A stretch of DNA of 64,000 nucleotides, taken from IMG/VR virus record IMGVR_UViG_3300044959_000131, positions 62,001 to 126,000 of that record; one strand, 5' to 3'. This stretch comes from a virus. A model generated the notes under the pieces. The model was not told where the DNA came from, made no database searches, and saw only the letters and a program-made list of their open reading frames with translations. This document shows positions 41,846 through 50,616 of the stretch, piece after piece. The position numbers and the translations under genes are program-made. Every line of letters starts with the position of its first letter. Position 1 is the first letter of the stretch.

Positions 41846-43276
41846 ATGTCTCTATCTGCCAGAGACTTCATCCTTCAGAAGCTGGCTGAGTACGCTCCTG
41901 GAATCCCAGACAAGGAGACTGCTCACCCTCTTCCAAAGATTGATAAGCCAACGACGTGGGAGTTTGGTCTCCACGAACACCACGCCGAGAAGAGAGGTCT
42001 GCACTACGACCTACGACTCGGTGACCCGAGAAGCGGTCATGCCCATTCCTGGGCGCTCCCAGCAAAATGGCCCGGCCCCGGAGAGCACATCTGGGCCATT
42101 CAGCAGCCGACTCATACCGTCAGGTACATGGATTTTGAGGGACATATTCCGAGCGGATACGGTGCTGGGAAGGTCGTCCTCAAGGACCGAGACAAGATCG
42201 AGGTGACGAAGGCAGAGCCTGGGTACATCTCCTTCAACATCTATCGTGGAACGGGCCCTGAGGAATACTCTCTCCGTCACATCGGAGGAAAGGTCTGGCG
42301 TTTTGTGAACAAGACTATTCATAGGGAGAAGCACCAGCATATACCTGAAAAGAAGCCGGATTACAAGGAGGTTCCTGTTTCGAAGGTTCCTATAGATGAC
42401 CCTCGCTATGTGATGTCGGCAAAGATTGATGACGCTCACAACATCTTCTACTTCCCGAAGGCTGGTGAGCAGGTAAGGGTCATATCTTACAGGAAGTCAA
42501 AACGAGCCCCAGGCGGGTTCATCGAGCATACCCACAAAGTTGATGGTATTTTTGGTAAAGAGACTCCAAAGGAACTGGCCAACACAGTTGCCAGAGGTGG
42601 TCTCTACGCAATCAATCCGAATACTGGACGTGCCACTGAGGCTAACATAATTGGCGGGATGCTTAATTCAAACGTCTGGAAGTCTCGTGAGAAGCAAAAG
42701 GATTTTGGAAAACTCGTACCTGTTCTCTATGACATAGACATCTTCAGGGGCAAGGATCTTTCAAAGGCGCCGTACAGGGAAAAGCTCATGGCTCTGAAAC
42801 AGATTCAGAGAGCCATGCCTGGTGTGTTTGAACTCCCAGATATGGCGTTCACCGTCGAGGAGAAGAAGAAGCTCCTTGAGGACATAAAGAATAAGAAGCA
42901 CCCACAGACAGAAGAGGGAGTCGTTCTGTGGAACGCCGTCAAGAGCGAGCCTCCAATAAAGGCCAAGTTCCGCACTGAAAGAGATGTCATCATCAGGGGT
43001 TTCTTTCCTGGAGAAGGACAGCACAAGGGTAAAGGAGTTGGAGGGTTTGTCTACTCGATGACGAAGGACGGACCAATTGTCGGGAGAGTCGGCACTGGTC
43101 TGTCTCACGCTCAGAGACGGGACATGTACAAGAACCCGGAGAAGTACATAGGACTCGTAGCAACTATTGGGTCTCAAGGAGAATTCAAGAGTAAAGCCCT
43201 CAGAGCACCAAGTTTTCTACGATTCCACCTTGACAAGAATCCTCAGTCTCGATTGGACCAGATTCAACTGTCGTAG
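41846..43276 (+). CDS. ligD-like: LigD-like 3'-phosphoesterase fused to a DNA ligase adenylation/OB-fold domain
   Basis: 476 residues. Residues 40-110 hold the phosphoesterase signature: EHHAEKRGLHYDLRL (44-58), SWALP, then FEGHIPSGYGAG (97-108), as in LigD 3'-phosphoesterases. A ligase-like part follows: a K-x-D-[GD] site SAKIDD (lysine 193), YDIDIFRG (295-302), EEGVVLW (357-362), KAKFRTERDVIIRG (372-385) and an OB-fold end (VGTGLS ... APSFLRFHLDK). The fourth site residue is Asp where Gly is usual, so activity needs checking. The N-terminus DFILQKLAEYA (7-17) resembles the recurring virion motif. In bacterial NHEJ, such domains clean and seal DNA ends. Placement with virion genes suggests packaging; no Ku gene is visible. 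Confidence 0.87.
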   Translation: MSLSARDFILQKLAEYAPGIPDKETAHPLPKIDKPTTWEFGLHEHHAEKRGLHYDLRLGDPRSGHAHSWALPAKWPGPGEHIWAIQQPTHTVRYMDFEGHIPSGYGAGKVVLKDRDKIEVTKAEPGYISFNIYRGTGPEEYSLRHIGGKVWRFVNKTIHREKHQHIPEKKPDYKEVPVSKVPIDDPRYVMSAKIDDAHNIFYFPKAGEQVRVISYRKSKRAPGGFIEHTHKVDGIFGKETPKELANTVARGGLYAINPNTGRATEANIIGGMLNSNVWKSREKQKDFGKLVPVLYDIDIFRGKDLSKAPYREKLMALKQIQRAMPGVFELPDMAFTVEEKKKLLEDIKNKKHPQTEEGVVLWNAVKSEPPIKAKFRTERDVIIRGFFPGEGQHKGKGVGGFVYSMTKDGPIVGRVGTGLSHAQRRDMYKNPEKYIGLVATIGSQGEFKSKALRAPSFLRFHLDKNPQSRLDQIQLS

Positions 43277-43297
43277 AAGAGTCTATTGGAGGCGTCC

Positions 43298-43768
43298 ATG
43301 CCGTGGATTGTGAGAGATACAAATTCGAATCGTGATTCTGCCGTCGATGGGTCGGTAGATGCGAAGTCTTTCGAGAACACAAAATCGGAGCTCTTGCCAA
43401 TTGCTCATAAAGAATCGTTGACAGGTGCGAAGACAATTCAGCCCATCGATTTTCAGCCCGTGAAAAGTCCTGGAAACTACGAGGCTGAGTTTGCAGTAAA
43501 GGGCGAGGATGTCATTTTCCATTTCTGGCCGTGGGGATATCACGAAGCAGAACGTCGGGGTGTAGCTCTTCCTCGATTCAAAAAGAACTTTGCAGAGAAA
43601 CTCAACTCTTCAATGGCCAAAACATTTGGTCAGCACCGAATACAGATTTCCGAAGACCCTGATATGGGTGCTTTCTTTGTCAAAGCCGTTGGATTCGGAA
43701 TCAATCAGTTCCACCGAGAGCTTTGCATTGAAGCATGTGAGAACCTTCACAATGAGTTTGAGGGTTAA
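43298..43768 (+). CDS. Unknown protein
   Basis: 156 residues from the ATG at 43298, with GGAGG about 5 bases upstream (TTGGAGGCGTCCATG); the TTG at 43286 would add 4 residues. Composition is mixed, with conserved-looking aromatics (IFHFWPWGYHEAERRG) and a C-terminal helix. No family is recognised. It is the last gene of this rightward stretch before a convergent terminator. Confidence 0.65.
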   Translation: MPWIVRDTNSNRDSAVDGSVDAKSFENTKSELLPIAHKESLTGAKTIQPIDFQPVKSPGNYEAEFAVKGEDVIFHFWPWGYHEAERRGVALPRFKKNFAEKLNSSMAKTFGQHRIQISEDPDMGAFFVKAVGFGINQFHRELCIEACENLHNEFEG

Positions 43769-43796
43769 GAAAGGGGGTCAAGCCCCTTCCCTCAAA
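43757..43796. terminator. Convergent bidirectional terminator
   Basis: A nested hairpin between converging genes: outer arms TTTGAGGG (43757-43764) and CCCTCAAA (43789-43796), inner arms AAGGGG and CCCCTT. It overlaps the stops of both the 43298 gene (TAA 43766-43768) and the minus-strand gene (TGA read at 43794-43792). T-rich tails are short on both sides, so strength is moderate. Confidence 0.6.
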
Positions 43797-44115
43797 CTAC
43801 CCTTTCAGACAGCTCCACATACATTTGATAGAGCTCGTCAAGGTCCTGCTTTATCCCATTCACAGTGTCAACAGCGTTTTTGAGATCGACGTGTAACTGC
43901 CTGACTTGGCATCTCAGAATGTAGAGCTGTCGAATGACTTGTCTGTTAACGTAGCAGAAGCAATCTTGGCAGACAGCGGCAGGTTTCGAGAACCCATTCC
44001 ACAAAGACATTCGAACCTTGAGTGATGAGTCGCACACTACACATGGGATCAATGCGACTTCATCTGATGAGAAATTTCCTGCAGTATCTTTTCCTGTGCA
44101 CGTAATTGATAGCAT
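43792..44115 (-). CDS. Small Cys-containing protein, unknown
   Basis: 107 residues with CVVC (residues about 25-28) and later CQDCFC, possible zinc ligands, then a helical C-terminal half with heptad-like pattern (LHVDLKNAVDTVNGIKQDL). It overlaps the end of the RNase HII gene by 56 bases in another frame, which is unusual. Function unknown. Confidence 0.6.
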   Translation of the reverse strand: MLSITCTGKDTAGNFSSDEVALIPCVVCDSSLKVRMSLWNGFSKPAAVCQDCFCYVNRQVIRQLYILRCQVRQLHVDLKNAVDTVNGIKQDLDELYQMYVELSERVV

Positions 44116-44668
44116 CTTCCGAACTTGAAATTACGAGGCCGTACTTCCTTATGGCCTGTTCATGGTCTTTTGACCCATAGCCCTTATTCTTGTCCCATCC
44201 GTACTTCGGGTGTTTCTTTGACATCTGGGACATGAGCCTATCCCTCCATACCTTGGCGATGATGGAGGCAGCGGATACGTAGACGTACTTCAGGTCAGCC
44301 TTTGGCTCTACAATCTGGTTCCCAGTCCATGCTTGCACTTTGTGATTTCCATCAACGTAGAGAATTGTCGGCTTGCAGACGACGAGGTCATCAAGTGCCC
44401 GTTTGTAAGAAATCTGTAGGGCTTGTGATGGGCCCATCTTGTCTATTTCCCATGGCCAAGCGTGACCGAGTCCGACATCTAAAGATGCGGCTACTATGGA
44501 CTCGTATAGAGACTCCATCTTTTTAGACGTGAGCTTCTTTGAGTCTGTCACTCCGGGTGGTAAAAACTTGAGGTCTTTTTCCCGGAAGACGGCAACAGCG
44601 GAGATGTACGGTCCTGCCCACGCACCGTATCCAACTTCGTCGATGCCTCCGTATATGACTGACGGCAT
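44060..44668 (-). CDS. rnhB: Ribonuclease HII-like protein
   Basis: 202 residues. GIDEVGYGAWAGP (residues 8-20) supplies the first acidic catalytic pair. DSKKL (42-46), KYVYVSAASIIAKVWRDRLM and WDKNKGYGSKDHEQAI match conserved blocks of RNase HII. These enzymes cut RNA in RNA-DNA hybrids and excise ribonucleotides. The downstream gene overlaps its C-terminal 56 bases in another frame. A phage-encoded HII-type enzyme is uncommon; RNase H of phages is usually of other families. Confidence 0.9.
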   Translation of the reverse strand: MPSVIYGGIDEVGYGAWAGPYISAVAVFREKDLKFLPPGVTDSKKLTSKKMESLYESIVAASLDVGLGHAWPWEIDKMGPSQALQISYKRALDDLVVCKPTILYVDGNHKVQAWTGNQIVEPKADLKYVYVSAASIIAKVWRDRLMSQMSKKHPKYGWDKNKGYGSKDHEQAIRKYGLVISSSEDAINYVHRKRYCRKFLIR

Positions 44669-44689
44669 TCGTTAATCGCCTCTATTATC

Positions 44690-44950
44690 TTATGCCGCTG
44701 GATGTTCATCTCTTGGAAGTCCGAGCCTTCGTTTGATGATCACCTTCGTGGTCATTGAGGTTCCTTCGGACTCGACTTTTCCTTGTGGAACGGTATCGTT
44801 CTTCGCGGCATACTGCTGAAAGAGATTCCAGGTGAGCAGCATCCTTTTGCCTGATATAGGTTCACCAAATCTGAACTTGACGATGTACACCAATGGATTG
44901 ACAGTGGTTTGAAGTTCGAATGAAACACTCGTTCCAAGGGCTCCTTCCAT
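44690..44950 (-). CDS. Small protein, unknown
   Basis: About 86 residues from the ATG at 44950. It is mostly strand-turn (SVSFELQTTVNPLVYIVKFRFG) with a basic C-terminus (KVIIKRRLGLPRD). The start is uncertain because an AGGAG lies only 3 bases before a TTG at 44938, and in-frame ATGs exist upstream at 44995. It is divergent from the terminase gene, whose start is only about 40 bases away. Function unknown. Confidence 0.5.
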   Translation of the reverse strand: MEGALGTSVSFELQTTVNPLVYIVKFRFGEPISGKRMLLTWNLFQQYAAKNDTVPQGKVESEGTSMTTKVIIKRRLGLPRDEHPAA

Positions 44951-44993
44951 TGAATGGCAAAATGATTTGAGCCAAGCGAGTGGTGGCGGTATC

Positions 44994-47858
44994 ATGGAAA
45001 GAATGCTAGTCGTTTCTTCAGATGATTATGACCGCAGCAATCGCGACGTCATTATTTCTGAGAGTGGTGAGCCTGAGCTTCCCGAAGAGTGGGACTACGA
45101 ACCTCAGGTCTTCGATGGGTTTCTCGACGACTCACAGCTTGCCAAGAAAAGCTCCGAGTTGATCGGTGTATACCCTTCTCAATTCGTCGAGTTTGCGATT
45201 CGTATACCCGACAAGAAGACTCAGCAATTAGTACCGTTCTCTTTTGAAAAACGTAGGTATCTTCGACTCCCATACGACACCCCAGCGAAGAGGACGCTTT
45301 ACAAGTGCGGGCGACAAGTTGAGAAGAGTACATTGTTGGGGAACAAGTGTTTGGCGTACTGCTGCATTATCAATGCATTCAATGTTTTGTACGTCGCCCC
45401 AACGAACATGCAAACAAAGACCTTCTCACAAGACCGTTTGAAGGAGCCCATCGAAACGTCCGATGTTTTGAAGTCTTGGACAACCCCCAAACTCAGCGAC
45501 AACGTATTTCTCAAGAAGTTCATCAATCGTAGCCAGATTACCCTCCGCTACGCTTACCACAACGCAGACCGTACTCGTGGTATCCAGGCAGACCTTGTTC
45601 TAATTGACGAGATTCAAGACGTCATCACGGACAATATCCCAGTCATCGAACAATGTGCCTCGCACTCCACATTCAAGCTCTTCATGTACTCAGGAACACC
45701 GAAGAGCTTCGACAACCCAATTGAGCATTACTGGACCAACTTCTCGACCCAAAATGAGTGGGTCGTTCCGTGCGATCGCCACGGCGTTCCAAGTGACCCA
45801 TCAACATGGTTCTGGAACATTCTAGGTGAGGAGAACATCGGTAAGAAAGGTCTCATTTGTTCGAAGTGTGGAGAGCTCATCCATGCACTGAGACCAGAAG
45901 CACAGTGGGCTTCCATGAACCCAGAGGTTCGAAAGAAGCTGACTGAGCCGTATGAGGGTTACCGAATCCCTCAACTCATGGTGCCGTGGATGGAGTGGAG
46001 CGAAATTCTCGACAGCTACGCTACATACCCTCGTCAGAAGTTCTTCAACGAAGTTCTCGGGATGTCGTACGACTCAGGAACCAGGCCCCTGACTCGGCAA
46101 GACATCATCGACAACTGCAGTTCCGACATTGTCATGTCTCAAGAAGGGTTGTCGAGAATTCGTTCGAAGATGAGTGGAGGGATGGAGGTTTTTGCCGGAA
46201 TCGACTGGGGTTGCCACGACGAGGAGACACGGATTCTCACCGATAGCGGCTTCAAATACTTTCGAGACCTGACCGACAACGACAAAGTCGCTCAATGGGA
46301 TCCTGATACACGGTTGATGTCATTCGTGTATCCGAAGGTCCGAACGGTCCGTGAATGGGATAAACCACTTCTCCATTTCAAGGCGAATGGGTTGGACATG
46401 ATGTTGTCCGACCCTCATCGAATGAGAGTGAGACCTCTCAATGATGATGGGACGGGAAAGTGGATTACGGAGCCAGCGAGTAAAACCGCAGAGCGTGGTG
46501 GCAACGTAAAATTCGTTGGGTACGTCGATTGGGACGGGTCCGAAGAAGAGTACTTCGTATTGCCCAGTCGGGACCAAACTACTGGTTACAGCGGTAGTGA
46601 AGATCGTATCTACCGCATGGATGATTGGTTGGAATTTCTCGGCTATTATTTGTCAGAGGGTTCTATCTGCTTTGATGGAGATAATCCATCATGCATCAAA
46701 CTATCTCATCGGGAATCCGTAAATCTTGAGCAGGCTCGTAGGATTGGAAGTCTGCTACAGCGGCTCTTCCCAAATGATCTATCTACGATACAACACCCAG
46801 AGACTGGTTACATCGATTGGACAATCTACGGTAAACAGCTCTGGAAGTGGGTTCATGACCAAGTCGGAAAGTTCGACGACGAGAAGAGAATACCGAGGAG
46901 ATTTCTGAATCTCTCGAAGCGCCAACTTCGAATTCTCTTCGATGCCATGATGCTTGGAGACGGAGGTGGCGGCAAAAGAAGAGGACGTACCAATGGTCGC
47001 TACTGCTCGACTTCCAAGGGTCTCTGCGAAGACTTCCAGGAGCTTTGCATCCGCCTAGGACTCCGTAGCACTCTGTCATTGCATAAGAGGGCTGAAGGAA
47101 ACCGTAAGGCCATATGGAGAGTTTCTTGGTCTCCTGGAAGAGACTTCGAATTCAACAACCCCAAGCAGAGAGTTAAGAGAGTTCCATACAATGGAAAGGT
47201 ATACTGTTGCTCCGTTCCATCTGGATACATCATCACTGAGAGAAACGGCTGCATCGCTTATCAAGGGAACACAGGAGAGAACACGTTTTCTGTGATGGCC
47301 CTTGGTACATACTTGGATGGAAAATTTACCATCTTCTACATCCACAGATTCGAAGGACAGGAGGTCGAACCACTCGTTCAACTCGACCTGATCGAGAAGC
47401 TGATTTACTACTGGGACGTCAGGCTTGTCGGAGTCGACTATGGCGGCGGCTTCGATCGTAACGATGCTCTTGCTAGAAAGTTCGGCAAGAACCGAATCGT
47501 GAAATATCAGTACTCTCAGCCAAGTCAGAAGGTGCGATGGGACGAGGGGCTGCACAGATTTTTGGTCCATCGGACAGAGGTGATGACTGACATTTTCACT
47601 GCCATAAAGAGAAGAAACGTTTTCAGGTTCCCGACCTGGGAGCAGTTCGAAGACCCATTTGGCAGGGACATGCTGAACATCTTCTCCGAATACAACGATC
47701 AACAGAGGCAGATCCAATACAAGAAGAGTCCAGACGCAACGGATGACTCATTCCACGCCATTCTTTTCTGCTTTCTTGCCTCGATGCTTCGACACCCAAG
47801 GCCGGACGTTTTGGTGCCGACTCAGAAGACGAATAGCTCGATGGACCATGACAGCTAA
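44994..47858 (+). CDS. terL: Terminase large subunit interrupted by an intein
   Basis: 954 residues before splicing, about 601 after. The ATPase part has the terminase-type P-loop CGRQVEKST (near 45305-45335), with Glu in place of the usual Gly, a variant seen in some large-phage terminases, and a Walker B LVLIDEIQDV. The nuclease part carries GIDWG, which is split by the intein (46212-47270), then GVDYGGG and DATDDSFHAI supplying the RNase H-like acidic residues. The packaging motor cuts and translocates the genome. The ATG at 44994 is the chosen start; a TTG at 44967 and an ATG at 45003 are possible. Confidence 0.92.
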   Translation: MERMLVVSSDDYDRSNRDVIISESGEPELPEEWDYEPQVFDGFLDDSQLAKKSSELIGVYPSQFVEFAIRIPDKKTQQLVPFSFEKRRYLRLPYDTPAKRTLYKCGRQVEKSTLLGNKCLAYCCIINAFNVLYVAPTNMQTKTFSQDRLKEPIETSDVLKSWTTPKLSDNVFLKKFINRSQITLRYAYHNADRTRGIQADLVLIDEIQDVITDNIPVIEQCASHSTFKLFMYSGTPKSFDNPIEHYWTNFSTQNEWVVPCDRHGVPSDPSTWFWNILGEENIGKKGLICSKCGELIHALRPEAQWASMNPEVRKKLTEPYEGYRIPQLMVPWMEWSEILDSYATYPRQKFFNEVLGMSYDSGTRPLTRQDIIDNCSSDIVMSQEGLSRIRSKMSGGMEVFAGIDWGCHDEETRILTDSGFKYFRDLTDNDKVAQWDPDTRLMSFVYPKVRTVREWDKPLLHFKANGLDMMLSDPHRMRVRPLNDDGTGKWITEPASKTAERGGNVKFVGYVDWDGSEEEYFVLPSRDQTTGYSGSEDRIYRMDDWLEFLGYYLSEGSICFDGDNPSCIKLSHRESVNLEQARRIGSLLQRLFPNDLSTIQHPETGYIDWTIYGKQLWKWVHDQVGKFDDEKRIPRRFLNLSKRQLRILFDAMMLGDGGGGKRRGRTNGRYCSTSKGLCEDFQELCIRLGLRSTLSLHKRAEGNRKAIWRVSWSPGRDFEFNNPKQRVKRVPYNGKVYCCSVPSGYIITERNGCIAYQGNTGENTFSVMALGTYLDGKFTIFYIHRFEGQEVEPLVQLDLIEKLIYYWDVRLVGVDYGGGFDRNDALARKFGKNRIVKYQYSQPSQKVRWDEGLHRFLVHRTEVMTDIFTAIKRRNVFRFPTWEQFEDPFGRDMLNIFSEYNDQQRQIQYKKSPDATDDSFHAILFCFLASMLRHPRPDVLVPTQKTNSSMDHDS
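46212..47270 (+). other. LAGLIDADG-type intein in the terminase nuclease domain
   Basis: 353 residues, in frame. It starts with Cys (CHDEETRIL) right after GIDWG and ends QGN before extein T, rejoining GIDWG to TGENTFS. LAGLIDADG-like blocks LGYYLSEGSI and LFDAMMLGDGG are present. The extein +1 residue is Thr, and the residue before the terminal Asn is Gly rather than the usual His, so splicing chemistry may be altered. Excision would restore the nuclease active-site strand. Confidence 0.9.
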
Positions 47859-47899
47859 AAAGGAGAGAGGAAGTTTCCCTCCCCCCTCCGGTCATCTCA

Positions 47900-48316
47900 T
47901 CAGCGGCTTCCGGCCGAGAGACGTACTACTTTTCCCGATACGAGCTTCTCCTGCTCGTACTTGATGAAGCCCGGCAACTGCCGGGCACTCGGGATTATGA
48001 ACCGGATGCCCTCCCACAGCAGGATGAGTGCGACCGGTGTGACCGCTGCGAGTAACACAGTCACCGTCGCGCTCTTCATGCGCACTGCTGTGTGTTTGAC
48101 CCTCTCCCCGAATGTGGGATTGTACTGCTTCCCCCTCAGCTTGGCCGCGAGGGCGAACTTGCCCTCGCTTTCGAGATCCTTAGCGACCTCTTCTATGAAC
48201 CGATCCCACTCTTCCCGCGGGATTTGTATCATCTGCTTCGGAGTGACCGGTTCACCGGTCACTCCGTCGCGCGCTTCATTCCCGTTCATTTCGATGACAA
48301 CTGACTTCTTATCCAC
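47900..48316 (-). CDS. Membrane protein with one transmembrane segment, unknown
   Basis: 138 residues from a GTG start with GGAG upstream. The N-terminal half is soluble with a possible helix (EEWDRFIEEVAKDLES). The segment VTVLLAAVTPVALILLWEGIR is strongly hydrophobic and likely spans the membrane, followed by a basic-hydrophobic C-terminus. No family is recognised. It is in a two-gene minus-strand unit behind an HTH regulator gene, suggesting possible roles in superinfection exclusion or control. Confidence 0.65.
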   Translation of the reverse strand: MDKKSVVIEMNGNEARDGVTGEPVTPKQMIQIPREEWDRFIEEVAKDLESEGKFALAAKLRGKQYNPTFGERVKHTAVRMKSATVTVLLAAVTPVALILLWEGIRFIIPSARQLPGFIKYEQEKLVSGKVVRLSAGSR

Positions 48317-48340
48317 GATTGCTCCTCCGAATGAGGTTTA

Positions 48341-48362
48341 CCAGGGACGTAAATTTCCCTGG
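48341..48362 (-). terminator. Hairpin between minus-strand genes
   Basis: Arms CCAGGGA (48341-48347) and TCCCTGG (48356-48362) with an 8-base loop, in the gap between the HTH gene and the membrane-protein gene. No T-run is evident, so it may act as a leader or attenuator rather than a full terminator. Confidence 0.45.
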
Positions 48363-48389
48363 CAACTTACTTATACCTAGAGGATAGAA

Positions 48390-49085
48390 TTATTTGCTGG
48401 TCGATTCGCTCAATTTCTTGAAGAGCGTTCCCTTCTCTGATTCAAACTTCTCAAGAAGAGAGTCAGAAACTGGTGTCTTTGATACTTGGTGCCACATGAG
48501 TAATGTAGATCGAATCTTCTTTCGACCTTCATCAAGCTTCTTGTGAAGAATCTGAAGTGGCAGGCTGTTCTTGAAGTCTTCCCTCGTAGAGACATATCTC
48601 ATCTGCGCCAAGCAGAGTTTGAAGAAGACCTCGTATGGGTGCTCAAGTCCGAGAGACTCTTTGAGCATGTCAAGAGAAACTTCATCGAGACGGTCAAATA
48701 CGTCTGTTGCCCACGACTCAATCTCTTCATCTTTCCAGACCCCGGCGGCCAGGGCTTTCGAAGCTGCTGCGTAGAGCATCTTGGCCTCGTCGGCATTCGG
48801 ACGGAGGGGGTCATCCCGAATCTCCAGAATCCTCCTACACAGGGCCATGTCCTGTTCCAGTTTCAGTACTCTTCGCATTAAGATGGCGAAGTTCTTTCGA
48901 TTGAGAGCCGGGAGATCTGTGCCGGACTCGTTTGCGAGCTGCTCTACATCCTCACGGTTGAGGACAACGTGACCATCATGAAAGGACTTGCGTAGGTAGC
49001 CTCGCTTTACGTAGTTATGGATGGTACGCTTCGAACATCCAAGCCGGTTAGCGGCCTCGTCGAAGGTGTAGAAAAGGCTTCCCAT
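48390..49085 (-). CDS. MerR/excisionase-type HTH regulatory protein
   Basis: 231 residues. The N-terminal LFYTFDEAANRLGCSKRTI is a winged helix-turn-helix of the MerR/excisionase (HTH_17) type. The rest is helical with no recognised effector domain. It is divergent from the virion gene starting at 49154, so it may regulate that promoter or its own operon. A phage transcription regulator is the best guess. Confidence 0.8.
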   Translation of the reverse strand: MGSLFYTFDEAANRLGCSKRTIHNYVKRGYLRKSFHDGHVVLNREDVEQLANESGTDLPALNRKNFAILMRRVLKLEQDMALCRRILEIRDDPLRPNADEAKMLYAAASKALAAGVWKDEEIESWATDVFDRLDEVSLDMLKESLGLEHPYEVFFKLCLAQMRYVSTREDFKNSLPLQILHKKLDEGRKKIRSTLLMWHQVSKTPVSDSLLEKFESEKGTLFKKLSESTSK

Positions 49086-49153
49086 GTCTCCCTCCGAAAA
49101 CTACCCTATTCTAGTCGCACACCGACAACCTTATTGCGACGGAGCTTACCTCA

Positions 49154-50296
49154 ATGAATGAGTTCGAAAACTATCTCTTGAGCGGAAAGAATCACGCAAA
49201 GCTGTCCGCCGAGGCTCTTGAGTTAATGGGTAAGCAGGCGGCGAACCTCTACCTCGATGAGGGTATTCCTCTCAACGATGGAATCGCAAGGATTGCTGGG
49301 GAACATCCTGATATCTCAGCAGAGCAAATCAAGAGAATCGTTGAGTTCGCCAATACCGCAGTGTACCTGGCCAAGCACGACCAGAATAAGAATGCCGGAA
49401 GAGAGTACAGCTACCCTCAATTTGAACTTGCTGATGCAGGTCGAATCATTCAGGACCTATCAGATGGCGCCAGACCAACGATTGTTACCAAGACCGATAT
49501 CGATTATGCCCGTCAGGCAAAAAAGGAGAAGTTATCGTCTCCGGAGCTTGAATCCGCACTAATTGGTCTATTCAAGACGTCATCTGGAGAGTCTGAAGAG
49601 AAGGACTACAGCCCTGATACCGTTGTACATGAGCTGATGGCGGCAAAGGACCTTCTGGTTGGTCTGCGTGATAACATTGGGGACCTTTACAATCAGCATG
49701 AGGGCCTATTTAAGGAGGCCGCCTCCGACTTCTACAACAACGTCAAGACATACTTGCTAGACGGTGGTTCCTTTGGTGAAGTCGTTGCCGCACTTGGTAC
49801 TGTCGCAAATGACGATGACCTCAAACTTCATTTGGAGCCAGTTGTCGCGAGACTCATTCGAGAAAAAGTCGCCTCTGTGCAGGAGCTCAAGAAGCAGTAC
49901 TCTGAAGTCGAAAAGATTGCTCATCGTACGGTCGACCCAGAGCATCCAATCATCTTGTCGTACTCCGCCATGGTCCTCGCTGGTGAGGAGCTACAGAAGA
50001 CAGCAGCCGCACTTGAGGAGGTTGGAACTGAACTGAATACTCTCAACGGCTTCATCAAAGAAGCCTATTTCACGAAAGAGTCACTCGCTCCACTCGTCGC
50101 AGCGGCTTCCAGAGCCCTTCCTGCTATCGGCCGCTTCGCAGCCGGAGCCGGTCGAGGTCTATTGGGGCAGATCGGACGTGGTGCTTTAAACGAGTTCAAG
50201 AACAATCCAATCTCGACCATATCCACAGCCAAGTCACTGCTTCCTCAGAGACGGCAAGCTCCAACCCCTCCGGCGCAGATGAACCCCGGATACTGA
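49154..50296 (+). CDS. Helical virion-region protein, unknown, with KIA/KTA-type motifs
   Basis: 380 residues. Several short matches to the recurring motif are present: VEKIAHRTV, LQKTAAAL, FKEAASDF, FIKEAYFT. A Gly/Ala/Arg-rich C-terminal region (AIGRFAAGAGRGLLGQIGRG) follows and then a Pro/Gln tail. The start is divergent from the HTH gene. The next gene overlaps by TGATG coupling. It directly precedes the prohead protease cluster, so a head protein is plausible; no family is recognised. Confidence 0.7.
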   Translation: MNEFENYLLSGKNHAKLSAEALELMGKQAANLYLDEGIPLNDGIARIAGEHPDISAEQIKRIVEFANTAVYLAKHDQNKNAGREYSYPQFELADAGRIIQDLSDGARPTIVTKTDIDYARQAKKEKLSSPELESALIGLFKTSSGESEEKDYSPDTVVHELMAAKDLLVGLRDNIGDLYNQHEGLFKEAASDFYNNVKTYLLDGGSFGEVVAALGTVANDDDLKLHLEPVVARLIREKVASVQELKKQYSEVEKIAHRTVDPEHPIILSYSAMVLAGEELQKTAAALEEVGTELNTLNGFIKEAYFTKESLAPLVAAASRALPAIGRFAAGAGRGLLGQIGRGALNEFKNNPISTISTAKSLLPQRRQAPTPPAQMNPGY

Positions 50297-50601
50297 TGCG
50301 TATGATGAAGAGACTACAGAAGATTGCGTCAAGTTCAGCAGCTCTTCGAAATGTCTTCTTACGTAAGGAAGCGGGCCTAGGTCGGGCCGCGGCAGGTGCG
50401 GCGAAGTACGTTGCCGACAAGGCACTTGGATTTGCTGGTAATCAAATCAAGAAACATGGACCGATTTGGGGAACCTTTGGATTGATTGGTGGTGGAATGA
50501 CGCTTGCCGAAACGCCCAAGGCTGTTCGGTCCACGTACCAAGCTTACAAGTCTGGGTTCAACCCGGCCCTTCATAGAGCAGAGCTTGGTCTTGATAGATG
50601 A
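50296..50601 (+). CDS. Small basic protein with LQKIA motif and membrane-like segment
   Basis: 101 residues. The start MRMMKRLQKIASS contains RLQKIASS at residues 6-13, a copy of the recurring motif. A basic region follows, then a hydrophobic segment (IWGTFGLIGGGMTLAE). Its ATG overlaps the upstream stop. Likely a head-packaged small protein; this is inference. Confidence 0.65.
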   Translation: MRMMKRLQKIASSSAALRNVFLRKEAGLGRAAAGAAKYVADKALGFAGNQIKKHGPIWGTFGLIGGGMTLAETPKAVRSTYQAYKSGFNPALHRAELGLDR

Positions 50602-50616
50602 TGTACGAGGACGAGA

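Noticed and set aside
47076-47717. 213-residue open frame on the minus strand
   Set aside because: It is antisense to the terminase intein and nuclease region, which has clear motifs.
47859-47899. Terminator after the terminase gene
   Set aside because: The GA-rich and CT-rich stretches pair imperfectly and no clear stem with a T-run is seen.
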